From DATHTS01 sp041940425 (GTDB lineage Bacteria; Acidobacteriota; Blastocatellia; Pyrinomonadales; Pyrinomonadaceae): a stretch of DNA of 64,000 bases. The translations under genes and the position numbers were made by a program. Under the pieces are notes generated by a model. That model had not been told where the DNA came from. It ran no database searches and was given only the letters and a program-made list of their open reading frames with translations. Where the stretch lies: the NCBI GenBank assembly GCA_041940425.1, contig JBGTSF010000013.1, positions 1-64,000 of the forward strand, in the 5' to 3' direction. Below, piece after piece: positions 1-7,908 of the stretch; position 1 is the first letter of the stretch, and each line of letters begins with the position of its first letter.

Positions 1-1784
1 TCGAGCGTCGAATCTATTTTGACTTTGACGCTCTCGCCGGGTTTGTAAATGCTCTTTTCCGGTTTGACGCGCAAAACTTCTTCGTCATCGTCAAAATTAA
101 TTTCGTCCGAAAAAGTTCCGTTTTTGCCGTTTTTATCTCTGGCGAGAATTACCAGATCCATATCAGCATTTTCGTCTTCGTATTTCGGACGCTTAAAATC
201 GAGTTTGCCCGCGCCGTATGAATTGGTTTTTGTGCGCTGGAGAGTTTTAAATTTGTCTTCGTCTTCCTCGCTTCCTTTTACCTCGACATCGCAGACGGCG
301 GGCGATCCGTCGGCGTAAAATGTCGAAACGAATGCGTCAACCGGCATCTTCGGATGATTATCGTAGGTCTCGCCGATAAAATAAACGTGAATCGCTTCTC
401 TCGAAACGCGCACGTCAAAGCGTTTCTGCTCGGTCTTGTTGGTCGTCGGGTCGGTAAAATACGCGGCAAAATTTATGTCGCGGAATTTTCGCCAGTCGCT
501 TTCTTTTAAATCTTCGTGCGCTTCGCTCAGATCGAATCGGGCGATAAATTTTCCGTCCGCGTCCGTGTCGCCTTCGCGCGCTTCGCCTTCGTCAATATCG
601 TATTTTTGCTCTTTCCAATTCCATTCGCGGCTGTTTTCCTGCACGACGCGCACCTTGCCTTTCGTAACGGGTTTGCCGAACAGGTAATCGGCGCGAATCT
701 CGATCTCGGCTTGTTTTTCGTCCGGCAGATAAAACGGCTTGTCGGGTTTGGCGGAAACGGCGAAATTCGGCAGATCATAGCGCGAGATTTTTACGCTTTG
801 ATAACCGATTTGTTCGTCGTCGCGCCGGACTTCGATCGAATAATTTCCGAGTTTCGCATTTCCCGGAATCGTCCATGAGATAGCCGCAATGCCGAATTCG
901 GAAGTGTTGACGGTTTCCTGATACAAAACCGTGTCGTCTTCGTCCTCGATCCTGAATTCGATTTCATTGCCCGAAGCGACGGTTTTTCCTTCCGCGCCTT
1001 TGAGCAGAATGCCGCGCAGATTCAGAGTTTGTTCGGGCTGGTAGATCGGCTTGTCGGTCAGAATGAGAAAACTAAAATCATTATTTAAAGCATTCAGGTC
1101 TTCCATTGCTTCGCGGACGATGCCGCCCTTTTTTCCGGTAATCTTTATCTCGCCGTCGCCGTCGAGTTCGGCGGTCGCCGGAATCTGAAAATCGAGAACG
1201 GCAAAACCTTCCGCGTCGGTTTCGCCGCTTGCCGAAAGTTTCAGTTTTTGATTTTCATCGCTTTTTAGCTCGAGTTCGATTTCGGCGTTGATCTTCACGC
1301 CCGGAACGGCTTGCCCGCTGAACGGATTTGCCGCTTTGATCCGTGCGCGGTAATTCATTCCCGAAAACAAACTGCCGGTCGCAATGACGCGCAGTTCGAA
1401 AATGTCTCTGATGAGTTCGGAAAGCGAAATAACGCCCGACAAATCGCCGACGCGGTAACGCAGACGATACCACGCCAGATTATCGCCTGCCGCAGTTGCC
1501 AGATCGCCGAGGGGCAAGGACATTTTGTAAATATGTTCGCCTTTTTTGATGAGGTGAGGTTGTGAAGTGAGGACGCGAATTTTGTTTTCTTCATCGAGAA
1601 TTTCGAGCGCGATCGGGGCATTAAAATCTCCCGAATCGTTTTTCAAAACGAGCGAAACGTCTGCCGTTTTTTCGTTTATAAAGACGCTCGATTTTTCTTC
1701 ATTGACCGTAATTCCCGTTTGCGCCTGCATCGTCAAAACCAAAAAAAGACACACGACGAGCGCAAGGGAGAGTTTTCCTTTCAT
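1..1784 (-). CDS. Alpha-2-macroglobulin-like protein, N-terminal part (runs off window)
   Basis: The reading frame stays open from an ATG at 1784 to the window edge, giving about 594 residues of a longer protein. It begins with a signal peptide (MKGKLSLALVVCLFLVLTMQ, then AQ), so it is exported. Around residues 240-262 there is the MG2-type motif LTDKPIYQPEQTLNLRG, and a second one, SIYKPGESVKVKI, sits near the window edge. These are hallmarks of bacterial alpha-2-macroglobulins, which trap proteases in the periplasm. The thioester (CxEQ) and bait region would lie outside the window, so whether this is a thioester-bearing member cannot be seen. An in-frame ATG further upstream is followed directly by TGA, which fixes the start. 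The domain family is clear; the exact role is inferred. Confidence 0.85.
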   Translation of the reverse strand, partial: MKGKLSLALVVCLFLVLTMQAQTGITVNEEKSSVFINEKTADVSLVLKNDSGDFNAPIALEILDEENKIRVLTSQPHLIKKGEHIYKMSLPLGDLATAAGDNLAWYRLRYRVGDLSGVISLSELIRDIFELRVIATGSLFSGMNYRARIKAANPFSGQAVPGVKINAEIELELKSDENQKLKLSASGETDAEGFAVLDFQIPATAELDGDGEIKITGKKGGIVREAMEDLNALNNDFSFLILTDKPIYQPEQTLNLRGILLKGAEGKTVASGNEIEFRIEDEDDTVLYQETVNTSEFGIAAISWTIPGNAKLGNYSIEVRRDDEQIGYQSVKISRYDLPNFAVSAKPDKPFYLPDEKQAEIEIRADYLFGKPVTKGKVRVVQENSREWNWKEQKYDIDEGEAREGDTDADGKFIARFDLSEAHEDLKESDWRKFRDINFAAYFTDPTTNKTEQKRFDVRVSREAIHVYFIGETYDNHPKMPVDAFVSTFYADGSPAVCDVEVKGSEEDEDKFKTLQRTKTNSYGAGKLDFKRPKYEDENADMDLVILARDKNGKNGTFSDEINFDDDEEVLRVKPEKSIYKPGESVKVKIDSTL

Positions 1785-2083
1785 CACATTTGACCTCGGT
1801 ATTTATTAAGTTATATGAGTTTCTCGGAAACTTACCGGCTGTGATGCGGCGAGATTTTTGATTGGTTGCTTTTTGGATAAAATTTAATTTTTTGAATCCG
1901 AAGGCGGAAACCGGGGCGGCAGTGATCGTGCTTTTGTCAAAACTTACACGCTCCCTCGCGGTCGCGTTTCCGCCTGTTGTTCAATTTTGTTTATTTTTCG
2001 CCGAAAGAGTAAAATAGAACTTGTCCAAAAGGGCTTCGGACATTTTTTAGATAACCGGCGAAATTAAAAATCACAAAAATTTT
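1785..2083. other. Divergent intergenic region with a weak inverted repeat
   Basis: This spacer separates the macroglobulin gene (leftward) from the ferredoxin gene (rightward) and must hold both promoters. No convincing -35/-10 pair was found. It contains a 9-bp inverted repeat, GGCGGAAAC at 1903-1911 and GTTTCCGCC at 1966-1974, around a 54-nt loop. No open frame of note. Confidence 0.5.
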
Positions 2084-2326
2084 ATGGCAGAAATCGAAGA
2101 CAAACTTCCCGAAAACGTCGGCGGAAAATTTTACGTTGACAACCAGTGCATAGACTGCGACGTGTGCCGCGACACCTCGCCGAAAAATTTCACGCGCGAC
2201 GACGAAAACGGTTATTCGTATGTTTATAAACAACCCGAAACGCCCGAAGAATTCGAGCTGTGCGAAGAAGCTCTGATGGCTTGCCCGGTCGAAGCAATCG
2301 GCGATGACGGCGCGGGAGGAAATTAA
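2084..2326 (+). CDS. Small [4Fe-4S]-type ferredoxin
   Basis: An 80-residue acidic protein with C22-x2-C25-x2-C28 and a distant C67-Pro, the layout of single-cluster ferredoxins; C60 is an extra cysteine. It would carry electrons to cytosolic redox enzymes, but the partner is not identifiable here. The start ATG follows an A-rich stretch with no strong Shine-Dalgarno. It is convergent with the Rieske gene downstream, and the two share a strong hairpin at 2340-2382. Family assignment is firm; pathway is unknown. Confidence 0.85.
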   Translation: MAEIEDKLPENVGGKFYVDNQCIDCDVCRDTSPKNFTRDDENGYSYVYKQPETPEEFELCEEALMACPVEAIGDDGAGGN

Positions 2327-2339
2327 AAATTCAAAATGC

Positions 2340-2382
2340 AAAATGCAAAAAGACGATTAGGAAAATCGTCTTTTTGCATTTT
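2340..2382. terminator. Bidirectional hairpin terminator overlapping a heptad array
   Basis: A perfect 19-bp stem (2340-2358 with 2364-2382) with a 5-nt loop and A/T-rich flanks lies between two convergent genes and could terminate both. The left side continues a 7-nt tandem array starting at the ferredoxin stop codon (AAATTCA, AAATGCA, AAATGCA), so it also belongs to the heptad inverted-repeat family seen elsewhere in this window. Confidence 0.8.
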
Positions 2383-2414
2383 AAATGCTCAGGCAAAAAT
2401 TTATAATCACACTC

Positions 2415-2762
2415 TCAAATCAAAATTTTTATCCAGCCGTCTTCGATCACAACTTCGTAAGGCTCGATCGAGCAATCTTTTTTCGTAAAACACTCGCCCG
2501 AACGGACATCGAAACGCCAGCCGTGCAGGTCGCATTCGACGATGCTGCCGTAAATCCGCGAATCGGCGAGCGGATAGCCTTTGTGCGGACAGAAATTTTC
2601 GACGGCGTGAAAATTTCCATTAATATTAAACAATGCGACTTCCTTGCCATCTTTTAATTTGACGGTCGCGCCGCGTCCGGCGGGAACGTCCTCCGTCCGT
2701 CCGACTTTGACGAGCCTGCCCTCGCGTTTGGGTTTGCGTTTGTTGTCTCTGTATTTTCCCAT
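2415..2762 (-). CDS. Rieske [2Fe-2S] ferredoxin-type protein
   Basis: From the ATG at 2762 the protein has 115 residues. It shows both Rieske motifs, C58-P-H60 and C77-D-L-H80-G, for a 2Fe-2S cluster bound by two Cys and two His. There is no membrane anchor or oxygenase domain, so it resembles the small soluble NirD/dioxygenase-ferredoxin type. A longer frame opens at a TTG (2816), but its extra 18 residues look non-native. Its redox partner is not nearby; the convergent ferredoxin may be coincidental. Confidence 0.85.
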   Translation of the reverse strand: MGKYRDNKRKPKREGRLVKVGRTEDVPAGRGATVKLKDGKEVALFNINGNFHAVENFCPHKGYPLADSRIYGSIVECDLHGWRFDVRSGECFTKKDCSIEPYEVVIEDGWIKILI

Positions 2763-2899
2763 TTCTAAAACTGTTTTTCGTTTATTAGTTTGGCTCAAAC
2801 AAATAGGAATTCGCAAATCGGAAAAATTTTACGCTTGATTTATTTCCGGCTGGCAAGCAATATTATAAATCAGACAGAAAAATTTTGGAGCCGGACGAA

Positions 2900-3373
2900 A
2901 TGAGCGAAACCGAAGCAACAAGCGCGCGCCAGAAATGCCGCGACATTATGACGAAAAATCCGACCGTCGCCAACATGGAGATGACGCTCAGGGAAGTCGC
3001 CGCCCTGATGCGCGACGGCGATTTCGGCGTTTTGCCGGTTGTCGAAAAGGAAACCAGAAAACTTGTCGGCATTTTGACCGACCGCGATATTGTTGTCCGC
3101 GCCGTCGCCGAAGGAAAAGATATTTCATCGGCGACCGTCGGCGGCGCGATGACCGAAAAACTTTTTACGGCAACGCCCGACGACTTCGTTTTTGAAGCCG
3201 TTCGGACAATGGGCGAAAATCAAGTGCGCCGGATTCCGATCGTGGACGGCGAAGGCGTTTTGCAGGGCATTATCGCTATGGCGGACATCGCGCTCGAAAT
3301 GGAAGACGAACGCGAGATCGCCGAAACTCTCGAAGACATTTCGAGCGGCGCGGGGTTTTGGAATAAAGCGTAA
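2900..3373 (+). CDS. Tandem CBS-domain protein
   Basis: 157 residues from the ATG at 2900, preceded by GGAG at 2887-2890 with good spacing; a TTG start at 2885 is less likely. It has two CBS domains, about residues 14-70 (including GILTDRDIVVRAVA) and 80-135 (MTEKLFT to GIIAMADIA). Tandem CBS pairs bind adenosine nucleotides or similar ligands as sensor modules. No effector domain is attached, so it probably acts in trans; the target is unknown. Confidence 0.85.
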   Translation: MSETEATSARQKCRDIMTKNPTVANMEMTLREVAALMRDGDFGVLPVVEKETRKLVGILTDRDIVVRAVAEGKDISSATVGGAMTEKLFTATPDDFVFEAVRTMGENQVRRIPIVDGEGVLQGIIAMADIALEMEDEREIAETLEDISSGAGFWNKA

Positions 3374-3393
3374 AATTTATGGAGGAAGTTAAA

Positions 3394-4389
3394 ATGACTT
3401 TAAAAATCTTCAAAATTTCAATTTTAATCTGCTTTTTTCTTCTGTCATTTTTTATTGCCAATGCGCAGGATAAAACGGATTTATCTCCGCCTCTGCCTGT
3501 TAATGATACAGAAAATTGCGGCTTAACCGCGCCGAAAACGGCTTGCTTTACTGTATCGGTATGGAGCGATAAAAAGGGTTTTTTAAAGGGTTTAACTTAT
3601 AAAGATTTTGAGATTTACGACGAAAAGGAAAAGAAGGAAATAGAGATTTTCTCTAAAAATAATGTGCCTGCAAGCATCACCATTCTGCTCGATTTATCGG
3701 GTTCGACCCGGCTTTCGGAAAGCGAAAAATATTCCGAAATTCCGTTACTCGTCGAAGGATTGGTTTCCTTTATCAATAAGAGCAGTCCGCAAAACGAATA
3801 TTCGATTATCGGATTTTCCGAAAATGTTTCGGTTTTGCTCGAATATACGCAGAACAAAAAAGAAATCGAAAATACGCTGAAAGACGTTCTGACCGCAAAA
3901 CCTAATGGAAACACGCGCATATATGACGCGCTCAATTTCGGTTTTACAAAAATTTCGGCGGGACAATTTAGTAAAAAAGTTTTGCTTGTAATATCTGACG
4001 GGCAGGATACCGGTTCGGAAAATTACGATTTCGGCGACATAAAAAAATTAAATCGGAAAGAAAACAATTTAATTTATCTGGTAAATTTCATCAGCACTGC
4101 GAGAGAGCCGGGATTTATGGAAACATTAAAGGCTGTCAGTCATTTTGAAACTCTAACGGAAAACAGCGGCGGCAGAATTTTTTATCCGAAGAATCGCGGC
4201 GAGATCGTAAGTTCTTTTGAAATACTCGCCGAAGAGTTGAAAAATCAATATCTGATCGGCTTTACTCCGACCGTTAGGGAAAAAGATAAGTGGCGCGATA
4301 TTAAAATCAAATTCAAAACGCCGAAAGAAAAAGAGAAGGAATTAGGAAAAATTTTCGTCAGGTCGGCAAACGGGTATTATTTACAATAG
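3394..4389 (+). CDS. Secreted VWA-domain protein (acidobacterial type) 1
   Basis: 331 residues from the ATG at 3394, chosen because GGAGG at 3381-3385 sits 8 nt upstream. A signal peptide ending in ANAQ is followed by an N-terminal segment with a ..LTYKDFEIYDEKEKK.. motif typical of this family and then a von Willebrand A domain with the metal site D100-L-S-G-S104 and the later VISDGQDTGS. The C-terminal ..LKNQYLIGFTP.. is also a family signature. It probably acts in the envelope in protein binding. Two paralogues lie at 28324 and 29334. Confidence 0.85.
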   Translation: MTLKIFKISILICFFLLSFFIANAQDKTDLSPPLPVNDTENCGLTAPKTACFTVSVWSDKKGFLKGLTYKDFEIYDEKEKKEIEIFSKNNVPASITILLDLSGSTRLSESEKYSEIPLLVEGLVSFINKSSPQNEYSIIGFSENVSVLLEYTQNKKEIENTLKDVLTAKPNGNTRIYDALNFGFTKISAGQFSKKVLLVISDGQDTGSENYDFGDIKKLNRKENNLIYLVNFISTAREPGFMETLKAVSHFETLTENSGGRIFYPKNRGEIVSSFEILAEELKNQYLIGFTPTVREKDKWRDIKIKFKTPKEKEKELGKIFVRSANGYYLQ

Positions 4390-4395
4390 AAGTAT

Positions 4396-4764
4396 ATGGC
4401 TAAATCAATCAATCGTTATTTTCAATTTATCGGCTCGTCGAAAAACGCGAAGCCTTCGGGAAGACTGTGGTATCCGGCGGCGGACGTTTACGAGACGGAG
4501 GACGGCTGGCTTGTCAAGGTCGAGCTTGCCGGAGTTTCCGCCGAAGACGTGGATATCGGTATTCACGGAAGTGTTCTGCAGATCGCGGGCTGCCGCAAAG
4601 ACAGATCGTGCGCGGTCGGTTATTCATACCGGCAGATGGAGATAACTTACAGTCATTTTGAAAAGACTCTGACGTTTCCCTCGCCGATCAACAGCGCGAG
4701 CGTCGAGCATCATTTTGAAAACGGTTTGCTTTTGATCAGGCTTTACAAAGGAGAAACATCGTAA
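4396..4764 (+). CDS. Small heat-shock protein (Hsp20/alpha-crystallin)
   Basis: 122 residues with an alpha-crystallin domain from about residue 25 (PAADVYETEDGWLVKVELAG) to the C-terminal A-x-x-x-F-x-N-G-L-L motif at 101-112. It is short: there is little N-terminal arm and no IxI tail. Holdase chaperones like this keep unfolding proteins soluble. It starts 6 nt after the VWA gene and 37 nt before lon, so hsp20 and lon are probably co-transcribed as a protein-quality-control pair. Confidence 0.85.
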   Translation: MAKSINRYFQFIGSSKNAKPSGRLWYPAADVYETEDGWLVKVELAGVSAEDVDIGIHGSVLQIAGCRKDRSCAVGYSYRQMEITYSHFEKTLTFPSPINSASVEHHFENGLLLIRLYKGETS

Positions 4765-4801
4765 ACGGTTTTTGACATCTAACAAGACGGGTAAATTTTT
4801 T

Positions 4802-7264
4802 ATGGCAGAAGAAAATACACAAAATCAACAGCAAGAGGAAATAAAAGCGAGCATGCCGGAACAATTCGAGATCGCGGTTTTGCCTCTGCAGAACACGACG
4901 CTGTTTCCCGAAACGGTCGTGCCGCTGGCAGTCGGGCGCGAGCGTTCCGTGAAAGCGGTCGAAGCGGCTCTGGCGACCGAAGAAAAGCTCATCGCCTGCG
5001 TAACGGTCAAAACGCCCGACGTGCAGGGAAGCGATGCAAAGCCGGTTGATCTTTACGAAATCGGCACGATCGTCAATATCAAACGGATGATGCGCGACGG
5101 CGACGTGATGCAATTGATTGTGCAGGGCGTTGACCGCGTAAAGATTCTTTACTGGTCGCAGGAAGAACCGTTTTTAAGAGCGAAGGTCGAAATTTTGCCC
5201 GAATTGAAGATCGTTAATAACGATGAAGTCGAAGCGTTGAAGCGAAATATCAACGGGCTTGTCCAGAGAGCTTTGGCGATGCTGCCGCAAGTTCCGCCGG
5301 AAGTTCGGATGGCGGTGATGTCGCAGACCAATCCCGTTCAGCTCGCGTATTTTCTCGGTTCGGTTCTCGATCTGCAGGAAAGCGAGCAGAAGATGCTCGA
5401 AGCCGAAACGGTGGACGATCTTTTAACGCACGCGCACGCCGCATTGGCGCGCGAAGTTGACATTATGCAGATCCGCTCAAAAATTGCGACCGAGGCGCAG
5501 ACCGAGATGGACAAGGCGCAGCGGGATTACATTCTTCGCCAGCAGAAAAAAGCCATCGAAAAAGAACTCGGCGAAGACGACGAAGGCGGCGAAAAAGCCG
5601 AAGCCGCGCAGCTACGCGAACGGCTCGACCAAGCCGATCTGCCCGAAGATGTGCGAAAAGAAGCCGAGCGCGAACTGAAAAGAATGGAAAAACTCCCGCA
5701 AGCCGCGCCCGATTATCACGTGATCCGCACGTATCTCGAATATATTCTCGATCTGCCGTGGAAAAAATCGAGCGAGGAAAAACTCGATCTGACCGAAGCG
5801 CAGAAAATTCTGGACGAAGACCATTACGGTCTGGAAGACGTCAAAAAAAGAATTTTGGAATCGTTGGCGGTCGTCAAGCTTCGACCGGATTCCAAAAGTC
5901 CGATCATACTTTTTGTCGGACCGCCGGGAGTCGGTAAAACCAGCTTAGGTCGTTCGATTGCCCGCGCTCTCGGCAGAGAATTTGAAAGATTTTCGCTTGG
6001 CGGAATGCGCGACGAGGCGGAACTGCGCGGTCATCGCCGGACGTATATCGGCGCGATGCCCGGCAGAATTATTCAAGCTCTGCGGCGCGTCGGCGTGAAT
6101 AATCCGGTGATGATGCTCGACGAGATTGACAAACTCGGCACGGATTACCGCGGCGATCCGGCTTCCGCGCTGCTCGAAATTCTCGATCCGCAGCAGAACA
6201 ATACGTTCCGCGATCACTATCTCGATCTGCCGTTCGATCTCTCGAAAGTCTTTTTTATCGCGACGGCAAATCAGCTTCAGCCGATTCCGATGCCTCTGCG
6301 CGACAGGATGGAGATCATTCAGCTTGCCGGGTATTCGGATCAGGAAAAACTGCATATTGCCAAACAATATTTGGTTCCCCGACAGGTGAAGGAGAACGGT
6401 TTGACCGACGAGCAGATCGAGATCACCGACGATACGATCAATCTTCTGACCTCGCGCTACACGCGCGAAGCCGGGGTTCGTCAGCTTGAAAGAGCCGTCG
6501 GCAATCTGGCGCGGAAAGTCGCTTTGCAGGTCGCGCAGGGGAAAACCGAGAAAACGGTCATCACGCCCGACGAAGCGAAGAAAATCTTGGGCGCGCCGCG
6601 TTTTTATCCAGAAAAAGCGCGCGAAGATTTGCCTGCCGGGGTCGCAACCGGAATGGCTTGGACAGAGATGGGCGGCGAGGTTCTGTTTATCGAAGCGACG
6701 ATGCTTCCGGGCGGTTCGGGTTTGACCTTAACCGGACAACTCGGCGACGTGATGAAGGAATCGGCGCAGGCGGCGCGTTCTTATTTGTGGTCGCACGCCA
6801 ACGAATTCCAGATTCCGCGCGAAGAGATAAAGGAAAACGGCGTTCACCTGCACGTTCCCGCCGGGGCGATCCCGAAAGACGGTCCATCGGCGGGCGTTAC
6901 GATGGCTTCGGCTCTCGCCTCGCTCTACACGGGAAGAAAGGTCAGAAGCGACACGGCGATGACGGGCGAGATCACGCTTTCCGGTTTGGTCTTTCCGGTC
7001 GGCGGCATCAAGGAAAAAGTTCTCGCCGCGCACCGCGCCGGAATCAAGCGCATTATTCTGCCGGAAAGAAACGAAGCCGACATCGAAAATATTCCCGAAG
7101 ACGTGCGTAATGAACTCGAAATCATCACGGCGCACCGGATTGACGACGTTCTGGAAGCGGTTTTGGAAAAAGAACAATCCGTTCCGAAAGGCGAGAATTA
7201 TGTCATTCCCGACGCGAAATCTTCCGACAGTTCGGGCGAACCGCTGATCGCGAAGAAAAGTTAG
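4802..7264 (+). CDS. lon: ATP-dependent protease Lon
   Basis: 820 residues from the ATG at 4802, the usual length for bacterial Lon. The N-terminal substrate-binding domain (FEIAVLPLQNTTLFP) is followed by the AAA+ module with Walker A GPPGVGKT (373-380) and Walker B MMLDEID (437-443). The C-terminal protease domain has the catalytic serine in DGPSAG (S696) and the lysine in GGIKEK (K737), a Ser-Lys dyad with normal spacing. It degrades misfolded and regulatory proteins in the cytosol. It follows hsp20 closely, which fits joint heat-stress control, although no heat-shock promoter or CIRCE element was recognised. Confidence 0.97.
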   Translation: MAEENTQNQQQEEIKASMPEQFEIAVLPLQNTTLFPETVVPLAVGRERSVKAVEAALATEEKLIACVTVKTPDVQGSDAKPVDLYEIGTIVNIKRMMRDGDVMQLIVQGVDRVKILYWSQEEPFLRAKVEILPELKIVNNDEVEALKRNINGLVQRALAMLPQVPPEVRMAVMSQTNPVQLAYFLGSVLDLQESEQKMLEAETVDDLLTHAHAALAREVDIMQIRSKIATEAQTEMDKAQRDYILRQQKKAIEKELGEDDEGGEKAEAAQLRERLDQADLPEDVRKEAERELKRMEKLPQAAPDYHVIRTYLEYILDLPWKKSSEEKLDLTEAQKILDEDHYGLEDVKKRILESLAVVKLRPDSKSPIILFVGPPGVGKTSLGRSIARALGREFERFSLGGMRDEAELRGHRRTYIGAMPGRIIQALRRVGVNNPVMMLDEIDKLGTDYRGDPASALLEILDPQQNNTFRDHYLDLPFDLSKVFFIATANQLQPIPMPLRDRMEIIQLAGYSDQEKLHIAKQYLVPRQVKENGLTDEQIEITDDTINLLTSRYTREAGVRQLERAVGNLARKVALQVAQGKTEKTVITPDEAKKILGAPRFYPEKAREDLPAGVATGMAWTEMGGEVLFIEATMLPGGSGLTLTGQLGDVMKESAQAARSYLWSHANEFQIPREEIKENGVHLHVPAGAIPKDGPSAGVTMASALASLYTGRKVRSDTAMTGEITLSGLVFPVGGIKEKVLAAHRAGIKRIILPERNEADIENIPEDVRNELEIITAHRIDDVLEAVLEKEQSVPKGENYVIPDAKSSDSSGEPLIAKKS

Positions 7265-7641
7265 TGTCCGAAATCAATTGACTCAACGGCGGAGACAAGC
7301 GCGGCACCGCGCCGTTCGTTTCCGCCAATGTTTATTTCCTGATCGCCAAGCGGCTTATCCATTCCACCAAAGACATTTTCCGTTTTGCCAACGTCATTTT
7401 CCAAAATGCGAAAAATTTTTTCGATTTTCAGAACGGAAACGAGCGGGAATAAAATACGACTTCCGAATATAAGAAAAATAAAAAACTGTTTACCTGTCAA
7501 TCCTGGCGATCATACTTATATAAATGATCGTTTCGGTTGTTTGAATTTATACTATTCGCTCAAATCAACCAGTTTTTAAACCGATTTAGAAAAAAAAATT
7601 AATAAAAATAATAATTTTTCCCTGCCGATGTTAAATTTATG

Positions 7642-7670
7642 TTGGCAACTGACTAAATAAGTCTTATAAT
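7642..7670 (+). promoter_or_regulatory. Near-consensus sigma-70 promoter
   Basis: TTGGCA at 7642-7647 and TATAAT at 7665-7670 are separated by exactly 17 nt, the best promoter match noticed in the window. It would start transcription near 7677 and drive the secreted protein gene at 7909 through a leader of about 230 nt. Confidence 0.7.
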
Positions 7671-7672
7671 AT

Positions 7673-7741
7673 CCTCTACTTATATCTAAGATTGTGTGAA
7701 ATTGCGTATTTCTCGGTAAAGGAAGATTGTCGTAGTAGAGG
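7673..7741 (+). ncRNA. Possible structured 5' leader
   Basis: CCTCTACT at 7673-7680 and AGTAGAGG at 7734-7741 are perfect 8-nt complements that bracket about 53 nt at the very 5' end of the predicted transcript. They would close a long-range stem. No known riboswitch was recognised, and the pairing could be chance; comparison with orthologous leaders is needed to tell. Confidence 0.3.
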
Positions 7742-7908
7742 GAAAGAAGGACAATTTAATAGGCTTATATTTACCGTCAATGCACAACAATTGTAAATAA
7801 ATAAATCAGGATACCGCATTATGTCTTTGAATTGATGCCCGCAAATCGGCGTTTATTTGTCGTTTGAACAGGTCTTGATTGCATTTTTTAAAGTTGGGGA
7901 GGAAAAAA

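Larger units (their letters stand above)
7265..7908. other. Long intergenic region with promoter and structured leader
   Basis: This 644-nt gap contains no convincing gene; the only open frames are short and lack ribosome-binding sites. The first part (7265-7500) is of average composition. The rest is AT-rich and contains a near-consensus promoter at 7642-7670 and a leader of about 230 nt before the ATG at 7909. No known riboswitch class was recognised. Confidence 0.6.

Noticed and set aside
1903..1974. Inverted repeat as terminator for the ferredoxin or macroglobulin gene
   Set aside because: It lies upstream of both genes and has a 54-nt loop and no T-run.
4772..4801. TTGACA upstream of lon as a promoter
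   Set aside because: It is only about 30 nt before the ATG, no -10 box is found at the right distance, and there would be no room for a ribosome site.
7261..7500. Leftward 79-residue open frame after lon
   Set aside because: No ribosome-binding site and no recognisable protein features; composition looks non-coding.
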